A DNA stretch of 64,000 nucleotides from Pyrrhosoma nymphula (lineage: Eukaryota; Arthropoda; Insecta; Odonata; Coenagrionidae). Location of the stretch: the NCBI GenBank assembly GCA_963573305.1, contig OY754338.1, positions 45,783,531 through 45,847,530 of the forward strand, given 5' to 3'. Of this stretch, positions 1 to 10,640 are shown piece after piece. A model generated the notes under the pieces. The model was not told the DNA's origin and did not search any database. It worked only from the letters and a program-made list of their open reading frames with translations. Each line of letters begins with the position of its first letter. Within the stretch, counting starts at the first letter, position 1. Both the position numbers and the translations under genes were made by a program.

Positions 1-3000
1 TGATTGGAATGCAGTCAAAACTGTCGTTCATAAGGATAAACCAATACATAAAGAAGGCAATAATCCTCGAGTAGACTTCACTTATTTTGCACGGGTAAAG
101 CAATAAAAATATTTGGCAAAACATACGAGTTTTGGGGAAAAAAGATGAATGAAAGATGAAAAAACATTAATGTTTTATTTTATTTTTAAAATGAAATGTT
201 GCTATCAAAAAATATGAAATAGCGGTGTAATTCCGATCAGAAGTGTGGCAATTGTAATCAGATGCATTGATCTCAGATGAAAATCTCATTCCTTTAGTCC
301 AATTAGTATGTCACGAATCCACGTTTAACAGGTCTGGAAGCTTATTAAATCCCCTTAATGTACAGAGTGGCTTCTATAAGGGTCTGTTTATGAATCCCTG
401 GTCTTAAGTGAATTATGGTACATTTCCTTAGAAAATACATTACTGTTCCTATCCATATATCCTTTGTTTTATGTAGCCACATACACATCTGAGCATTGTA
501 AGCTGTAAATACTCCAACATTTCCTGTAGATCATAATGACCTCATACATCGAATCAAGATATTTGAACATAAATTCATGTAGAATAACAAAGGTAATGCT
601 ATAGTTTAAATACGCGTTGCAAATGTCACAATTTTACACCTGAGAAAACTAATATCTCGCACCATTTGTTAAACAAGGACATAATTATCATACAGCAATT
701 TATTTATTACATGAACGGTAAGTCCATGGACAGGCTCACCCTTCTTTCCCTCAGCGTGGATTTTTTTCAACTATTTCTTCACAAAACGGTTTTTACAGTA
801 ATTTATTTCTTAGCCACTTCGTATTTTCCCTTCCCTTCCAATAGTCTAAAATACGTATATTCTTCTCTAACATCTTCCACGGTTACTCAAGATTTTCTCT
901 TCATTTACTCGGCATGCCATGTCCTTAGTCTCAATGTTATTATGCCACCTATGTCACCCTCTTGAGCTGCTTTCTAGAAATGTCTTCCATCTGAGTCCTT
1001 CACTCTCCACCATATTCTGTGCGCAGTCACCGCTAGTCCTTTCCATCCAGGTTACTCATTCTACGCACCTCCACACCAACATCCCAAATACCATTACAGT
1101 ATGCTCATTTTTCTTCCTCTTTTAACCAAGTTTTCAAGTAAATCAACCAAACTGTTATTTCCACTTGTAAAATTAATGTATAAGGACCAGATTACGCTAC
1201 ACAATATATCATATTGAAATTGAGAAAATTTGGTCAACTCATACGTGAAAATTATGTAAATGATCATCTTCGACATGTACAAAGATTAAAAAATTAATGG
1301 ACAGTGGCAAAACGATTTGATTTCAACATTTTCATTTACATTTTCTTAATGTCTTTGCTATGATTGCCCACCATCAATTCCTTTTAACCAAACGTTTCTT
1401 TTCCTTATGCAATCGTATGCTTAATTCCCATACTACTAAACCCATTACCAAACATAGTACTTCCCTGGTATGTGAAATGTTCCACCTGCATTTGTTTATG
1501 TTCTCCGATCTAAATAGCTATGCCAACATTGTTATTTTAGGAAGATTAACGAAAACATATTGGCGTAATCAACTGTTTGCGAATGAGATAAATGTGGTAT
1601 TGATCTGTAAGGAAGTAATTTAGGACTAAATTCGGATAATGTAAGAGAAGCCTACAAATATGTCGATCCTTTTGCGCTAGAAGAAATATATCATTGTGCC
1701 CAAGCACTAATACGACTTCGGACGGCCGTATTTTCACCTATATGGAAAGGACGGGTCGGAAAAATTGGAAATACTCCAAGACCCAAATATATTGACAAAT
1801 AAGCAACTTTTTAGTAGCACTCACATGCTTGCTTGTCTTTTCCGAGACATAACCTTGACCGCCCTAATACTCCCCTCCCCGCCTCAATATCACTCGATCC
1901 CAACCTCGGACGACAGAAAGGTAATTCACATGTACCCTTATTAATAATTCACTTTGTTCTATTGCTATGTTGATGTAAATAACGTAGAAAAATTAGATGC
2001 ATCGATTCAGGCTTTCCTGGCGAATATGATGATGATGAAAATCTGTCGGGTTTAAACCCGGTAAGGTTGTCCGTTTCTTCCTACGTTATGGAAAGCGCCC
2101 CACCTCTCTATTCCAAGTCAATCCAATTATTGATTTCCAGGATCTCCGATGACGATAGGCGAGTTGCCTGTTGAACCGTAGAATGCATGGAGAAATTTTA
2201 CCCGATAGACAATCAAAAAGCTTTTTACTCAACATATCTTCACCAAAAGCTTATTACGCAACGGTAGCATTTTCTTTGTGGTAATACCACAGTGTGAGGT
2301 AAAAAAATCTAATTTGTACATTATTACAAGCCAAGATGTGACATTATTGATGAGCCAATGCTTTTCCAATGGTAATGTTGGAATGTTTTCATGGGCTCTA
2401 ATCGTGAACCAACTTCAAAGGCAACAGTATGTGGCAGAACTCAAAAAGTATTTAGCACTCAAGCATTAAGTTTTAAGTCTCACCCGCCAGGGATCACCAG
2501 CAAAACAAAATAAGCAAGCATTAGAAACCGAAATTACTCCAATTCAATCTATCTGTGGTAATTTGCTAGAAAAATAATTCCTCACCAGTAACCAACAACA
2601 GAATATTCACTCAGACCCGTTTCGGACCTTTGTGAGGCTTTAAGTTTAAAATGCCCGGTTTATACCCCTATTGGATAATTACGGGAAGAGCAGATAATTT
2701 TGGCAATCCCTGGCGTATGGCGCTTAAAAATTAATACGGCCATTGGAGTGAAATAATTCTAGAGTTCTCAAATTAGAGGCCGTAGAGCTCATCTATCACA
2801 TCTACATGGAATATGCCACGTTTAACTTAGAGTGGCAGCGTTATAAAAAATTTATCTTTTGATGAGCAAGTGAGATATAACGCGCAGTAGGTACATTAAA
2901 GAAGTATAACTCAACAAATTCTACATACAAAAGCATACATCACCACCATGTTAGCGTTCACTTCGATAAAAAATCAAATATAGATGAACACTTTTTTCTG

Positions 3001-3437
3001 AAAATTACGTACATATAAACTCAATGTAGAAATATCTCATTGTGGCTATTCTTTCTCCTAAAAATGAAGCGTCTAAAACTTTACCCCACAAGGATTTTCT
3101 GATTATCCGAAGCCTGATAGATGCAGTCTCTTCTCCTCCTCATTCCATCCCGGAGAATAAATCTATTTATCCATAGTCAACGTTCATTCGGTTACCCCTT
3201 AACTGCTGGCAGATATATTGGAAGCCATGAAGAGGAAGGAAGACACAGTAATAGAAGGAAGAAGGGCAGTGTGTTGGGTTTGCTGAGTAAAGTCATTACA
3301 ACAGATTAAATGAAGAGGGGTACACTATTTGCTGAGCTGGGAAGTAATGAAATGAAAAAAATTGGTGTTTGATGGGTGGAGAATATTCCTTTAAGACCTT
3401 TCAGCAACAGGATAAAAACAGCAATAGTAATAATAAA
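1..3437. other. Unassigned AT-rich sequence
   Basis: No gene, RNA gene or complete mobile element was recognised here. The open frames are under 100 codons and look random. Two small things can be seen: a 14 bp palindrome CGGGTTTAAACCCG at 2047-2060, and, on the minus strand at 2612-2638, a block containing GGTCCGAAACGGGTC that resembles a decayed copy of the hammerhead-like core found in other elements of this window. Confidence 0.6.
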
Positions 3438-3450
3438 CGTCTCTTTCTTG
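3438..3450. repeat. Target-site duplication, left copy
   Basis: The 13 bases CGTCTCTTTCTTG recur exactly at 4056-4068, directly after the other end of the element at 3451-4055. Confidence 0.85.
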
Positions 3451-3628
3451 GTGAAGCTTTCTCGGGTTTCCAACCGGGTGATGGTCTCCATGTAGGCCGA
3501 CGTTTCGATGTCTGACTCAGTCATCGTCATCAGGGCTGATGAAAGGATGTCATTTCTGCTCGTTGGCCGACTTATATATCTTAGAGTCGCGAGTTCCGCG
3601 GCGCTTGATTGTCCGTTTGTCATGTATG
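3451..3628 (-). repeat. Pseudo-LTR, downstream copy
   Basis: This 178 bp direct repeat is the same as 3878-4055 except for one visible base (G versus A in CTTGATT[G/A]TCCG). On the minus strand it is the 3' copy of the element. It carries a hammerhead-like core at 3498-3533. Confidence 0.85.
3498..3533 (-). ncRNA. Hammerhead-ribozyme-like core (pseudo-LTR 2)
   Basis: Identical to the core at 3925-3960: CTGATGA, stem II GATG/CATC, GAA, palindromic ACGT and the GTC triplet on the minus strand. Two cores in tandem would cut out a unit of about 427 bases from a transcript of the element. Confidence 0.6.
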
Positions 3629-3957
3629 CGTTCACGGACAAGGGCATGCCCGGTGCGTTCTAGAATACGTTCGACCGCCGGAGTTTTCAAGGCGGACCGA
3701 GCAACGGCACAAGCAGGAATGACTTCTTCATCGCGGCATCTCAGGAAAAAGGCGAGGGAACTCAGCAATCTTGCTTTTTCCTTCCGCAAGTGCTCCAGAG
3801 CACGGATGTTTCGGTGTGTCTCCTCCCCGTAGAGGTGTGTGAAGTAAGATTTAGTGCTTTCCCGGCGTATTAACTTGGTGAAGCTTTCTCGGGTTTCCAA
3901 CCGGGTGATGGTCTCCATGTAGGCCGACGTTTCGATGTCTGACTCAGTCATCGTCAT
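3550..3957 (-). CDS. N-terminal fragment of a Penelope-like protein
   Basis: A 135-residue frame starts inside the upstream pseudo-LTR (MTMTESDIETSAYMETITRL), crosses the 249 bp middle and ends with a stop inside the downstream pseudo-LTR. Residues about 50-75 are basic and leucine-rich with RCRDEEVIPA, a segment that resembles the region ahead of the reverse transcriptase in Penelope-like elements. The tail HDKRTIKRRGTRDSKIYKSA is encoded by the second repeat and is probably an accident of the truncation. No reverse-transcriptase motif and no GIY-YIG domain follow, so no enzymatic activity is expected. The frame is intact, consistent with a young copy. The start is the first Met after the hammerhead-like core region; the true start in a full-length element is unknown. 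It could be non-functional read-through. Confidence 0.6.
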   Translation of the reverse strand: MTMTESDIETSAYMETITRLETRESFTKLIRRESTKSYFTHLYGEETHRNIRALEHLRKEKARLLSSLAFFLRCRDEEVIPACAVARSALKTPAVERILERTGHALVRERIHDKRTIKRRGTRDSKIYKSANEQK

Positions 3958-4055
3958 CAGGGCTGATGAAAGGATGTCATTTCTGCTCGTTGGCCGACTT
4001 ATATATCTTAGAGTCGCGAGTTCCGCGGCGCTTGATTATCCGTTTGTCATGTATG
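3878..4055 (-). repeat. Pseudo-LTR, upstream copy
   Basis: The 178 bp partner of 3451-3628. On the minus strand it lies upstream of the coding middle and supplies the start of the reading frame (Met at 3957). It carries a hammerhead-like core at 3925-3960. Confidence 0.85.
3925..3960 (-). ncRNA. Hammerhead-ribozyme-like core (pseudo-LTR 1)
   Basis: On the minus strand the order is GCC, CTGATGA, one extra C, GATG, a loop, CATC, GAA, ACGT, C, GGC. This fits a type I hammerhead: GCC/GGC forms stem I, GATG/CATC stem II, the self-complementary ACGT a minimal stem III, and GTC the cleavage triplet. The extra base after CTGATGA departs from the commonest form. Ribozymes of this kind are established for pseudo-LTRs of Penelope-like elements. 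Activity here is inferred. Confidence 0.6.
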
Positions 4056-4068
4056 CGTCTCTTTCTTG
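4056..4068. repeat. Target-site duplication, right copy
   Basis: Exact partner of 3438-3450, marking the right boundary of the Penelope-like insertion. Confidence 0.85.
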
Positions 4069-4130
4069 TTTTTTTTTCATCCTCGCGTTCCATATTATTA
4101 AATACCGCTAAACAAGTAATAATTTCATGC

Positions 4131-4263
4131 ATGTATGCATGTATATAAAATTCATTTTTGAAACGTCTCCAGCGGTTTCGATACGACACCAGTTTCTAGA
4201 GAGTTTTAAAAACAGGAAATTCAACGGGTTGTCTGAACTTCGGTACAATTCCTTTAGTGACCT
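4131..4263 (+). repeat. Dispersed repeat, copy A
   Basis: This diverged repeat matches 7695-7823 in the same orientation. Shared landmarks are a TGTATGTAT-type start, TTCATTT..GAAACG.CTCC, TTTCGA, AGGGTTTTA/GAGTTTTAA and CTGAACTTCGG followed by AATTC. Element class unknown. Confidence 0.5.
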
Positions 4264-4812
4264 AGCTGGAGCTACATTAGCGGGCCAAATCATGAAAAGA
4301 ATCACTGTAAGCTTCCAGGTAGAATATTTTGCTTTGCGACTTCAAAATATGATAAAAACAGGGAAAACGAATAGAATTGGGCTTACATTACGAGAGAAAG
4401 ATTAAGTTTTATATTTTATCGTCCTAATTCGAGTAACTGGCCTATATATTGGGGACGAGGTGAATTTGGAAAAATATATTAACTCTGCAACGAGATGAAG
4501 AGAATGTTTTATACGCTATCCAAACTACCCTGGCCCACTGCTGAGAGAGAGAGCAGTTGATATATTCGATACTTTTTTCGTGATATAATTTCAGGTAGAG
4601 TAAGGAAACTACTGAGCGGAAGCTACGGAAGCGGAGAGAACTACTGAGAGGAAGCTGTCTCAGCAGACGGCACTGATGGCGCTGATGAAGAGGGTCGATC
4701 CGGTAATAACAGCTACAGGTTCAGGCGAGAGTGAAGTTCATGGAATTGGCCGGAGTAATGCCATGTGGAAACGGGAAACCATAAAATTTACCTCCCTAGA
4801 AGGTTCAGCCTT
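4264..4812. other. Unassigned sequence
   Basis: No gene recognised. At about 4608-4655 a short imperfect duplication (CTACTGAGCGGAAGCT / CTACTGAGAGGAAGCT) is visible. Confidence 0.5.
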
Positions 4813-4998
4813 TCAACAATATATGACATGATGGCATTCCTCGCGGTAAAATACTCCGGAGGAAAAATAAGATACTAAAACTACCCGACTAACCAGATAC
4901 GTAAACTCCTCTACCTGCTCTAAAACTTCTGTACCTAGGGTAATACGGAACCTCCGTGATTTTAATGACAGAATAATTACGGTTTTTCCATTATACAA
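4813..4998 (-). pseudogene. LINE reverse-transcriptase scrap
   Basis: A 61-residue minus-strand frame contains ITLGTEVLEQVEEFTYL, which closely resembles the conserved segment '..G..LEQVEEFTYLGS' that lies shortly after the catalytic region of many animal LINE reverse transcriptases. It is preceded by a KTVIILSL-like stretch in the usual place of the 'K(T)KVM' motif. The similarity fades after TYLVS and no other part of the ORF was found next to it. It is a short, dead fragment. The clade cannot be named from this length. Confidence 0.65.
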
Positions 4999-5226
4999 GT
5001 AGGTAATATAGTAATCTGATAATGAAAACGTAACTTAATTCATCCTGTGAAATAGTAAACGCGCATGAAAGTTTTTCTCATATTTTTAACTAATTTTTCG
5101 TTTAAACGAAAAATAATTTCCTCAAGATCTCTACTATTTACTCCATTTTCATAACTTTTTACTATATATATGTATATATTTATATATATATAACTTCTTG
5201 GAGAATCACTCGGGTGATAAACATAT
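4999..5226. other. AT-rich spacer with TA microsatellite
   Basis: AT-rich sequence with an interrupted TA/TATG run at about 5164-5192, immediately left of a fold-back element. Confidence 0.5.
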
Positions 5227-5524
5227 AATATGCCAAGAGGGTGGCCGATAAAAATATAGAAACAGAAAAAAGGACACTCACAAATTTAAACTTCCGATAT
5301 TTCGGTGGGATCGTAACCACCTTTCTCAGGGTAGAGAGTAGGAATGAAGAAATGGAGAGATTGAGGTATGGGAGGGCAAAGAGGGGAAGACGAAGGTGTA
5401 AGGGGGGAAGGAGGGGAAAGAGGGGGATAGTGGTCACGATCCCACCGAAATATCGGAAGTTTGAATTTGTGAGTGTCCTATTTTTCTGTTTCTATATTTT
5501 TATCGGCCACCCTCTTGGCATATT
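5227..5524. mobile_element. Fold-back element with purine-rich loop
   Basis: Inverted arms of about 94 bp lie at 5227-5320 and 5430-5524, differing at only a few positions. They enclose a 109 bp G/A-rich loop with several runs of four to six G (5388-5428). The left arm, read on the minus strand with the adjoining loop, contains CTGAGAA, A, GGTGG..CCACC, GAA, ATAT, C, a hammerhead-like layout similar to that of the Penelope-like pseudo-LTRs. No protein is encoded. No convincing target-site duplication was seen among the flanking TA repeats. Confidence 0.7.
5299..5329 (-). ncRNA. Hammerhead-like core in fold-back
   Basis: Minus strand: CTGAGAA (a variant of CTGANGA), one extra A, stem GGTGG/CCACC, GAA, self-complementary ATAT and then C as a possible cleavage base. 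Flanking CC and GG could begin stem I. This is weaker than the Penelope-like copies because one core G is changed. Confidence 0.35.
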
Positions 5525-5566
5525 TTATATATATATTCGTCTTTTATATTAGTATATTATGTATAT

Positions 5567-5808
5567 TAGTATTAACGTCCATTATGCGGTTGATGGAAAA
5601 AAATATAATTCATATGATATATGATTATATATTTATGATTTATTGAATTTAGGTATGATGTAAGATTTTACTATTGATATATATATATATATATATATCA
5701 ATAGTAAAATCTTGCATCATACCTAAATTCAATAAATCATAAATATATAATCATATATCATATGAATTATATTTTTTTCCATCAACCGCATAATGGACGT
5801 TAATACTA
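5567..5808. repeat. 242 bp near-perfect palindrome
   Basis: The two 121 bp halves are reverse complements with a single visible mismatch (GATGTAAG versus GATGCAAG), meeting in an AT run at about 5678-5699. The arms are AT-rich and non-coding. It could be a very young fold-back MITE or a snap-back product of replication. No clear flanking duplication was found. Confidence 0.8.
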
Positions 5809-7694
5809 CCTTTCTAAAGCGCATACAAATATATGTTAAGTCACGTGGTCAAAAAAGCCATCTTGATGTCTGGACGTCACCTCATGGTAGCGCTCCTCCG
5901 CTTTACAAGTATTTCAACGTGAAGGATCAAATCATACTAGTTCATTGTCTTCCGCAAAGGAAATAAAATCGGTCATTTCGTAAAATCACCAAGAGGAACT
6001 CAAAGTCCACAAGTAAATGTATCGTATTGCTGTAAGATATACCGGTTGGTGACGTCTTTCCTCGGTTTCCCGAAGCCATAGAGTTTCCACGCCGCCAAGC
6101 GCGCGTAATTTGCATAAGACGTTTTTTCATGAAATAAAATTTTGATGAAATTAATTTTCTGCATATTTCGTAAAACCTACCTCAAGGACAAAGATTTTTT
6201 CAAAATATGTTCCACATTCTCCGTCCCCTGATCCAAAGATTTGTAAGTTTTTCCTCTGAATTACTTACTTAAGGTGTTCCTCGACTTTCTGCACGAATTA
6301 CCGTTCTTCATAAGTGATAAACGGCTTGATGCATTATAATTTAAATTTAAGCAATGAAAAATAATTGTCCGCAGCTATTTACTTTTTTCTTTTTTATGCG
6401 GTGGAAATTTAAAAAAAGGACACATTGAACCAAACAGAGAACTTAGGGATGAACTGAGCCGTGGTTAAAATCTACCACCTCCTCTCACTTGCATAGCCAA
6501 TCAGCGAGCTCCTTTTAATCGATTTGCTGGCTTCCGCGCATTTTTTTACAGGGAAGGCTCGGTCCGCCTGAATGAATCCGGTGACGTTATTAAAGGCGGA
6601 ATAATTTATGCGCAAAATACGAGCTGAAATAAGTCAAGGACTTAACCGATTAGGAGTTCAATTAAAACTGACAAACTTATATTCTGAAAGGAAATCCATA
6701 AATATTATGGAAGAGCACGTTCCGCCAGATAACAGGAGTTTGAGATACTTAAACACAGCAATCAACTAAGAAACACATACACTGCAGTCATCTCCATTAA
6801 AAGTCAACAAAAGATATTCAGCATTGAAATTGAAAAAGATACATAGGAGAAATATTTAACTGAAAAGAAGAGATGAAAAGTAATACCGTATTATGATTCT
6901 TTGAACATATTAAAAAATTGCATAAATGTATTTTGACAGGATTGCTTGGCCAGTTTTCAACGCGCAGTAAGAATTTTTAACGAATTAAATGCTAAGAGAT
7001 ACCACCAAATTTTATTGACAGCAATAACAAAAGTAATGGTCCATCACCTTTTTGTAGATTAGGATGGGAATAAAAAGCGTTGGCAAAATAATAGCGAAAG
7101 AGTAAGAAAAGGTGCCCGAGTTATTCGTTCACATCTACTCTTAACCTTTGTGACCTGGAACACACTAACTTTATATTAAAAGACCGAAAAATACTTGAGC
7201 TGATGTTTAAAAAAAACATCAGGATTGCATCACTGATATAATCCTATTATGTCATGCATACACTTACAATGAACAGAGAGAGGACTTTTTAGAGCACTCA
7301 CGGCCATTTCGGCGTTCCTGTCGTTTTTATTTGTTTGTCAAGTTGAAATATCTCTAGGCATTTATTCGAAATAGGTTTTCGCCGAGTTCCTGTAGAGCTA
7401 TTAGATCTGACACTGAACCTCCATTGCTTCAGTTGACTCACTGATTAAAAGAAAACTACCATTGACTCAGCAGGTTGCCTAACACATAAAATTATAAGGA
7501 TTCCAAAGTAACCACTGGTAAATTGATGACATCCTGTAACTCATTCTATAAACACAAAGTCTACGATTTCATATTCATGATGTGATTTGAATAAATTATT
7601 ATACCCTTCAGCATGTAGTACCTCAATGCTTCTTTTCTTCTCTGCAACGCCTCCACTGTATCTGCCAACATTATGCGCTTAAATGAGCAATAAC
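5809..7694. other. Unassigned sequence
   Basis: No gene, RNA or recognisable repeat was found in this stretch. It is AT-rich with only short random open frames. Confidence 0.5.
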
Positions 7695-7812
7695 TGTATG
7701 TATGTATCCAAAGTTCATTTCGGAAACGGCTCCGATGATTTCGACTCTATATCTATAGGGTTTTAGGTTAAAAAAAATGCATGGGACTAGGCCTGAACTT
7801 CGGAAAAATTCG
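7695..7812 (+). repeat. Dispersed repeat, copy B
   Basis: Diverged partner of 4131-4263 in the same orientation. It runs directly into the 5S-like sequence, so the 5S-SINE may have inserted in it or may share its end. Confidence 0.45.
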
Positions 7813-8005
7813 GTCAACGACCTGCTACTGTGGATACACCGGATTCCGTTCAGTCACCGAAGTTAAGCATCGCTGGGCTTGGCTCTAGTTTGGAGGGGTG
7901 ATCCTCCGATTCGTCCGAATGGTGTTGCCCCTGTCTACACGTGGCAGACAATATGAGTGACATGGCCTTAGCCGTCGAAGCACGTTAAACATAAATACTA
8001 CTAAT
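7813..8005 (+). mobile_element. 5S-rRNA-derived SINE
   Basis: Bases 7813-7930 follow the animal 5S rRNA from its 5' end: GTCAACGACC near the start, then ACACCGGATTCCGTTCAGTC, ACCGAAGTTAAGCATCGC, TGGGCTTGG and a GGAGGGGTGA segment, ending near GGTGTTGCC. The internal promoter region (box A, intermediate element, box C) is recognisable but mutated. About 75 bp of unrelated sequence follow, ending in an A-rich tract (TTAAACATAAATACTACTAA). A 5S head with an unrelated tail is the structure of SINE3-type elements. A simple 5S pseudogene is the alternative. It is too diverged to be a working 5S gene. Confidence 0.65.
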
Positions 8006-10169
8006 ATTCGCAAAAATACGTTTAAGGACTGAGTTTGAGCCCAGTAAGATTCCCGACACAAATCAGGAAAATAACAGTGAGGACCTCAAAGGGGAGATTT
8101 TAAAATTCGTTCATATCCACTCTCAACCTTTGTAGCCCGGAACATACTAACTTTATTTAAATAACAGAAAAATACGAGCTTTACTAAGCTTGGCTAAGCT
8201 TTACGATTTTATCATATGATCAAATACACTTACGGAAGTGAAACTTTGATAGATGAATTATGATAGTGATAGATATAGAGATAGATGATAGATATAAATG
8301 AGCGAATGTTGGACTTGCGATATGTTTTTCAGCTACGCTAAAAAATCAATTTGTTCAGCACGCATGATTTTTTTTCAAATTCTCTTAAAGAAAACATTAT
8401 ATGCCGATTGAAGACCCGTCCACAACCAGATATTTTTACATCTGAATTCTCTCAAAGACAGATACATCATCTAAACTTTAATACTAAAATTCAATTGGGA
8501 ACTTCAGCTCGTTTTGCCGATAATTCCAGAATCAAAACACTTGCAGCTTTCCACTAATAAAAGACTTAATTCAGACAAGATTATATGCTAACACATCATC
8601 TACAAGTCTTTGAAGCCATATTCAATCACTTGAAGATCATGTAGTAATATCAAAACTATCGGATTTATAGGTTTCAACAGCGGAAAACTGCAAGTCCTTG
8701 GTTTCTGTCATTATGCAACGGTTCCTACACATCACATCTGCCAGTTTTTTTATAATAGCTCGGATTATTTAGCCGAAATGGTCCTCGTACAGGGATAGTT
8801 CTATCAACAATTGCAATTAGAGAATGACCACTTTAAATCACTACTTGTCAGTTTATTATTACATTACCCCGAAATATATTTTATCACCATGCAATCATCA
8901 GGGGAGGTGTCGTCAACGAAAAACATTACTGGTTACCGCAGGTTTCGCGCTTGGCCTAGCGTAAGCATGGTAAGCGATGATATCAGCCGGACGAAACGCC
9001 AGCTTTTAAGAGACTCGTTAGCAAATATTGGAGACCATCCAAAATTTATGGAATCTGCTCCAGGGGAGGGGTGACAGGGGATAGGGTTTGAGTTCAGGTG
9101 GACGTTGGGTAGTGTGAACGTATAAGAAAAACGACTACTAATGTCTAAAAAGGTCCAAAAGTGACAAAAACGAGGATATAAAGTCCGTCCAGCCCTGTTT
9201 AACTCATTCCCTATGCGTAAAGATTCACAAAGTTTAAGCCCAGCAAACCTACAGCTGAAGAAAATTTATAAAATCAGCTCCTCAATCCATCGCAAGTCGG
9301 TATTTCAATCTTTGACGTGCATGAGAGTAAAATTACCAAATATAAGAGTTTCAGTAATGATCTCACGTCCTAAAACATGTACTAAAACACTTCCTAACGT
9401 TTTAAACCAAAACCCAGGACTAAAACAATTTTTGCGTATGAAATTAATGCAAAGATATTAATCAACACACACCGGCCTGCCAGCCCAAATCATTGCTAAA
9501 GACCTTCGGCAAGACTGTGCGGTAGAACCCTAAATTGATCGTAGCACGTAAAACTAGTGTATTACTGCACATAAATAACCATCACGTCAAGGGATCATTA
9601 ATAATTAAAGTTTTTCATCGTCAAATCTTCCATTTGGACATTCCATCCGTTACACCTACGGATCCGAATGTCTTACGCCTAAAAATAATAAATTAATAAA
9701 TATAGCACCCGATGATTCTACTTAGCTTCAAAGTCATGGTCACCAGCAGTAACATTGTTTGCACAAATAGCATTTTTTTTTAAGTTTCATGCACGGAATA
9801 TTTCCGCAACTTAAAGCCTGAGACCTGTCTGTCTGTAAGCTATCCCAAAAATATTTGCTAAATCAAATTTGTAAATAGCGATAGCAAATTAACTGCTAAA
9901 TTAATTTTTCAACCAATGATTTTGGCTGAAAATGTTTTGTAAGCGAGTTAGAATGGTGAATAGTGGGTCCAAAGGACAAAGTAACCCATGGAAGGGATGG
10001 GGAAAATTGGTGATGTATTACTGAATTACCGACGAGGATAAAACTACATTTACTATAAAATATTGATAAAATACTTCAGTGGTTTCCGGAAGAAGGAAAA
10101 CGAGAGAAGAAATTACACCTGGACGGAACAGTGAGGGAGAGAACATTGGAGCAAAAAAGGAAGTGAAAA
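8006..10169. other. Unassigned sequence
   Basis: No gene or mobile element recognised. A loose GATA-rich run lies at about 8251-8298 (GATAGATG/GATAGATATA variants). The longest frames (87 and 82 codons) show no known motif. Confidence 0.5.
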
Positions 10170-10238
10170 GTTAGAAACGAAAATTAATTCATTGGGTTAT
10201 GTCACGTGGTCCTTAGACGGCCAAAATCGAGAAAATAC
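10170..10238 (+). repeat. Short diverged repeat, copy A
   Basis: Matches 10575-10640 at low identity. Shared blocks are TGGGTTAT, the GTGGTCCTTAG/GCGGTCCTTAG block and a following GGCC/GGCCG plus AAAAT. It may be a scrap of one dispersed element. Confidence 0.35.
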
Positions 10239-10574
10239 GATAAAAAATAAGATTGATGATTTGAACTGATTGTAACTAAATTTATCATAACAATTAGTAA
10301 TTTCGCGTAAAAAAAATCTCAAATAAACGACATATCTTACAACGTTGACAATCAAGAGTAACAAACATTTAAGAGTAGGCGTAGAGGAATATATTGCCGT
10401 ATAATTCAATAAAAAAAGGTTACTCTCTTCTGTTGATGCTCGCCTTTAAAATACTACAGATACCTGAAGACAATTTTAATCATTTAATATGATTTTTCTG
10501 GATATTTTGTCGCCTACTGTCTAATAAATTAAATTAAGCATCCAGATTTTAATTCAAGCAAACAAATGGGAAAA

Positions 10575-10640
10575 TTGGGAACGGAAATGAATACTATGGG
10601 TTATTTTATGCGGTCCTTAGGCCGATAAAAATGAGATAAG
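10575..10640 (+). repeat. Short diverged repeat, copy B
   Basis: Same-orientation partner of 10170-10238, about 400 bp downstream. Confidence 0.35.

Larger units (their letters stand above)
3451..4055 (-). mobile_element. Short Penelope-like element with two pseudo-LTRs
   Basis: A 605 bp insertion is bounded on both sides by the same 13 bases, CGTCTCTTTCTTG, at 3438-3450 and 4056-4068, a perfect target-site duplication. It consists of two 178 bp direct repeats (3451-3628 and 3878-4055, one visible substitution) around a 249 bp middle. Read on the minus strand, the repeat plus middle encodes a continuous frame resembling the N-terminal part of Penelope-like element proteins, including a segment of the 'L..RCRDE.VIP' type. 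The reverse transcriptase and GIY-YIG endonuclease are absent, so the copy is internally deleted and cannot move by itself. The near identity of the repeats and the perfect flanks point to a recent insertion. Penelope-like elements are known for such direct pseudo-LTRs with hammerhead ribozymes. The family assignment rests on motif recognition by eye. Confidence 0.8.
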
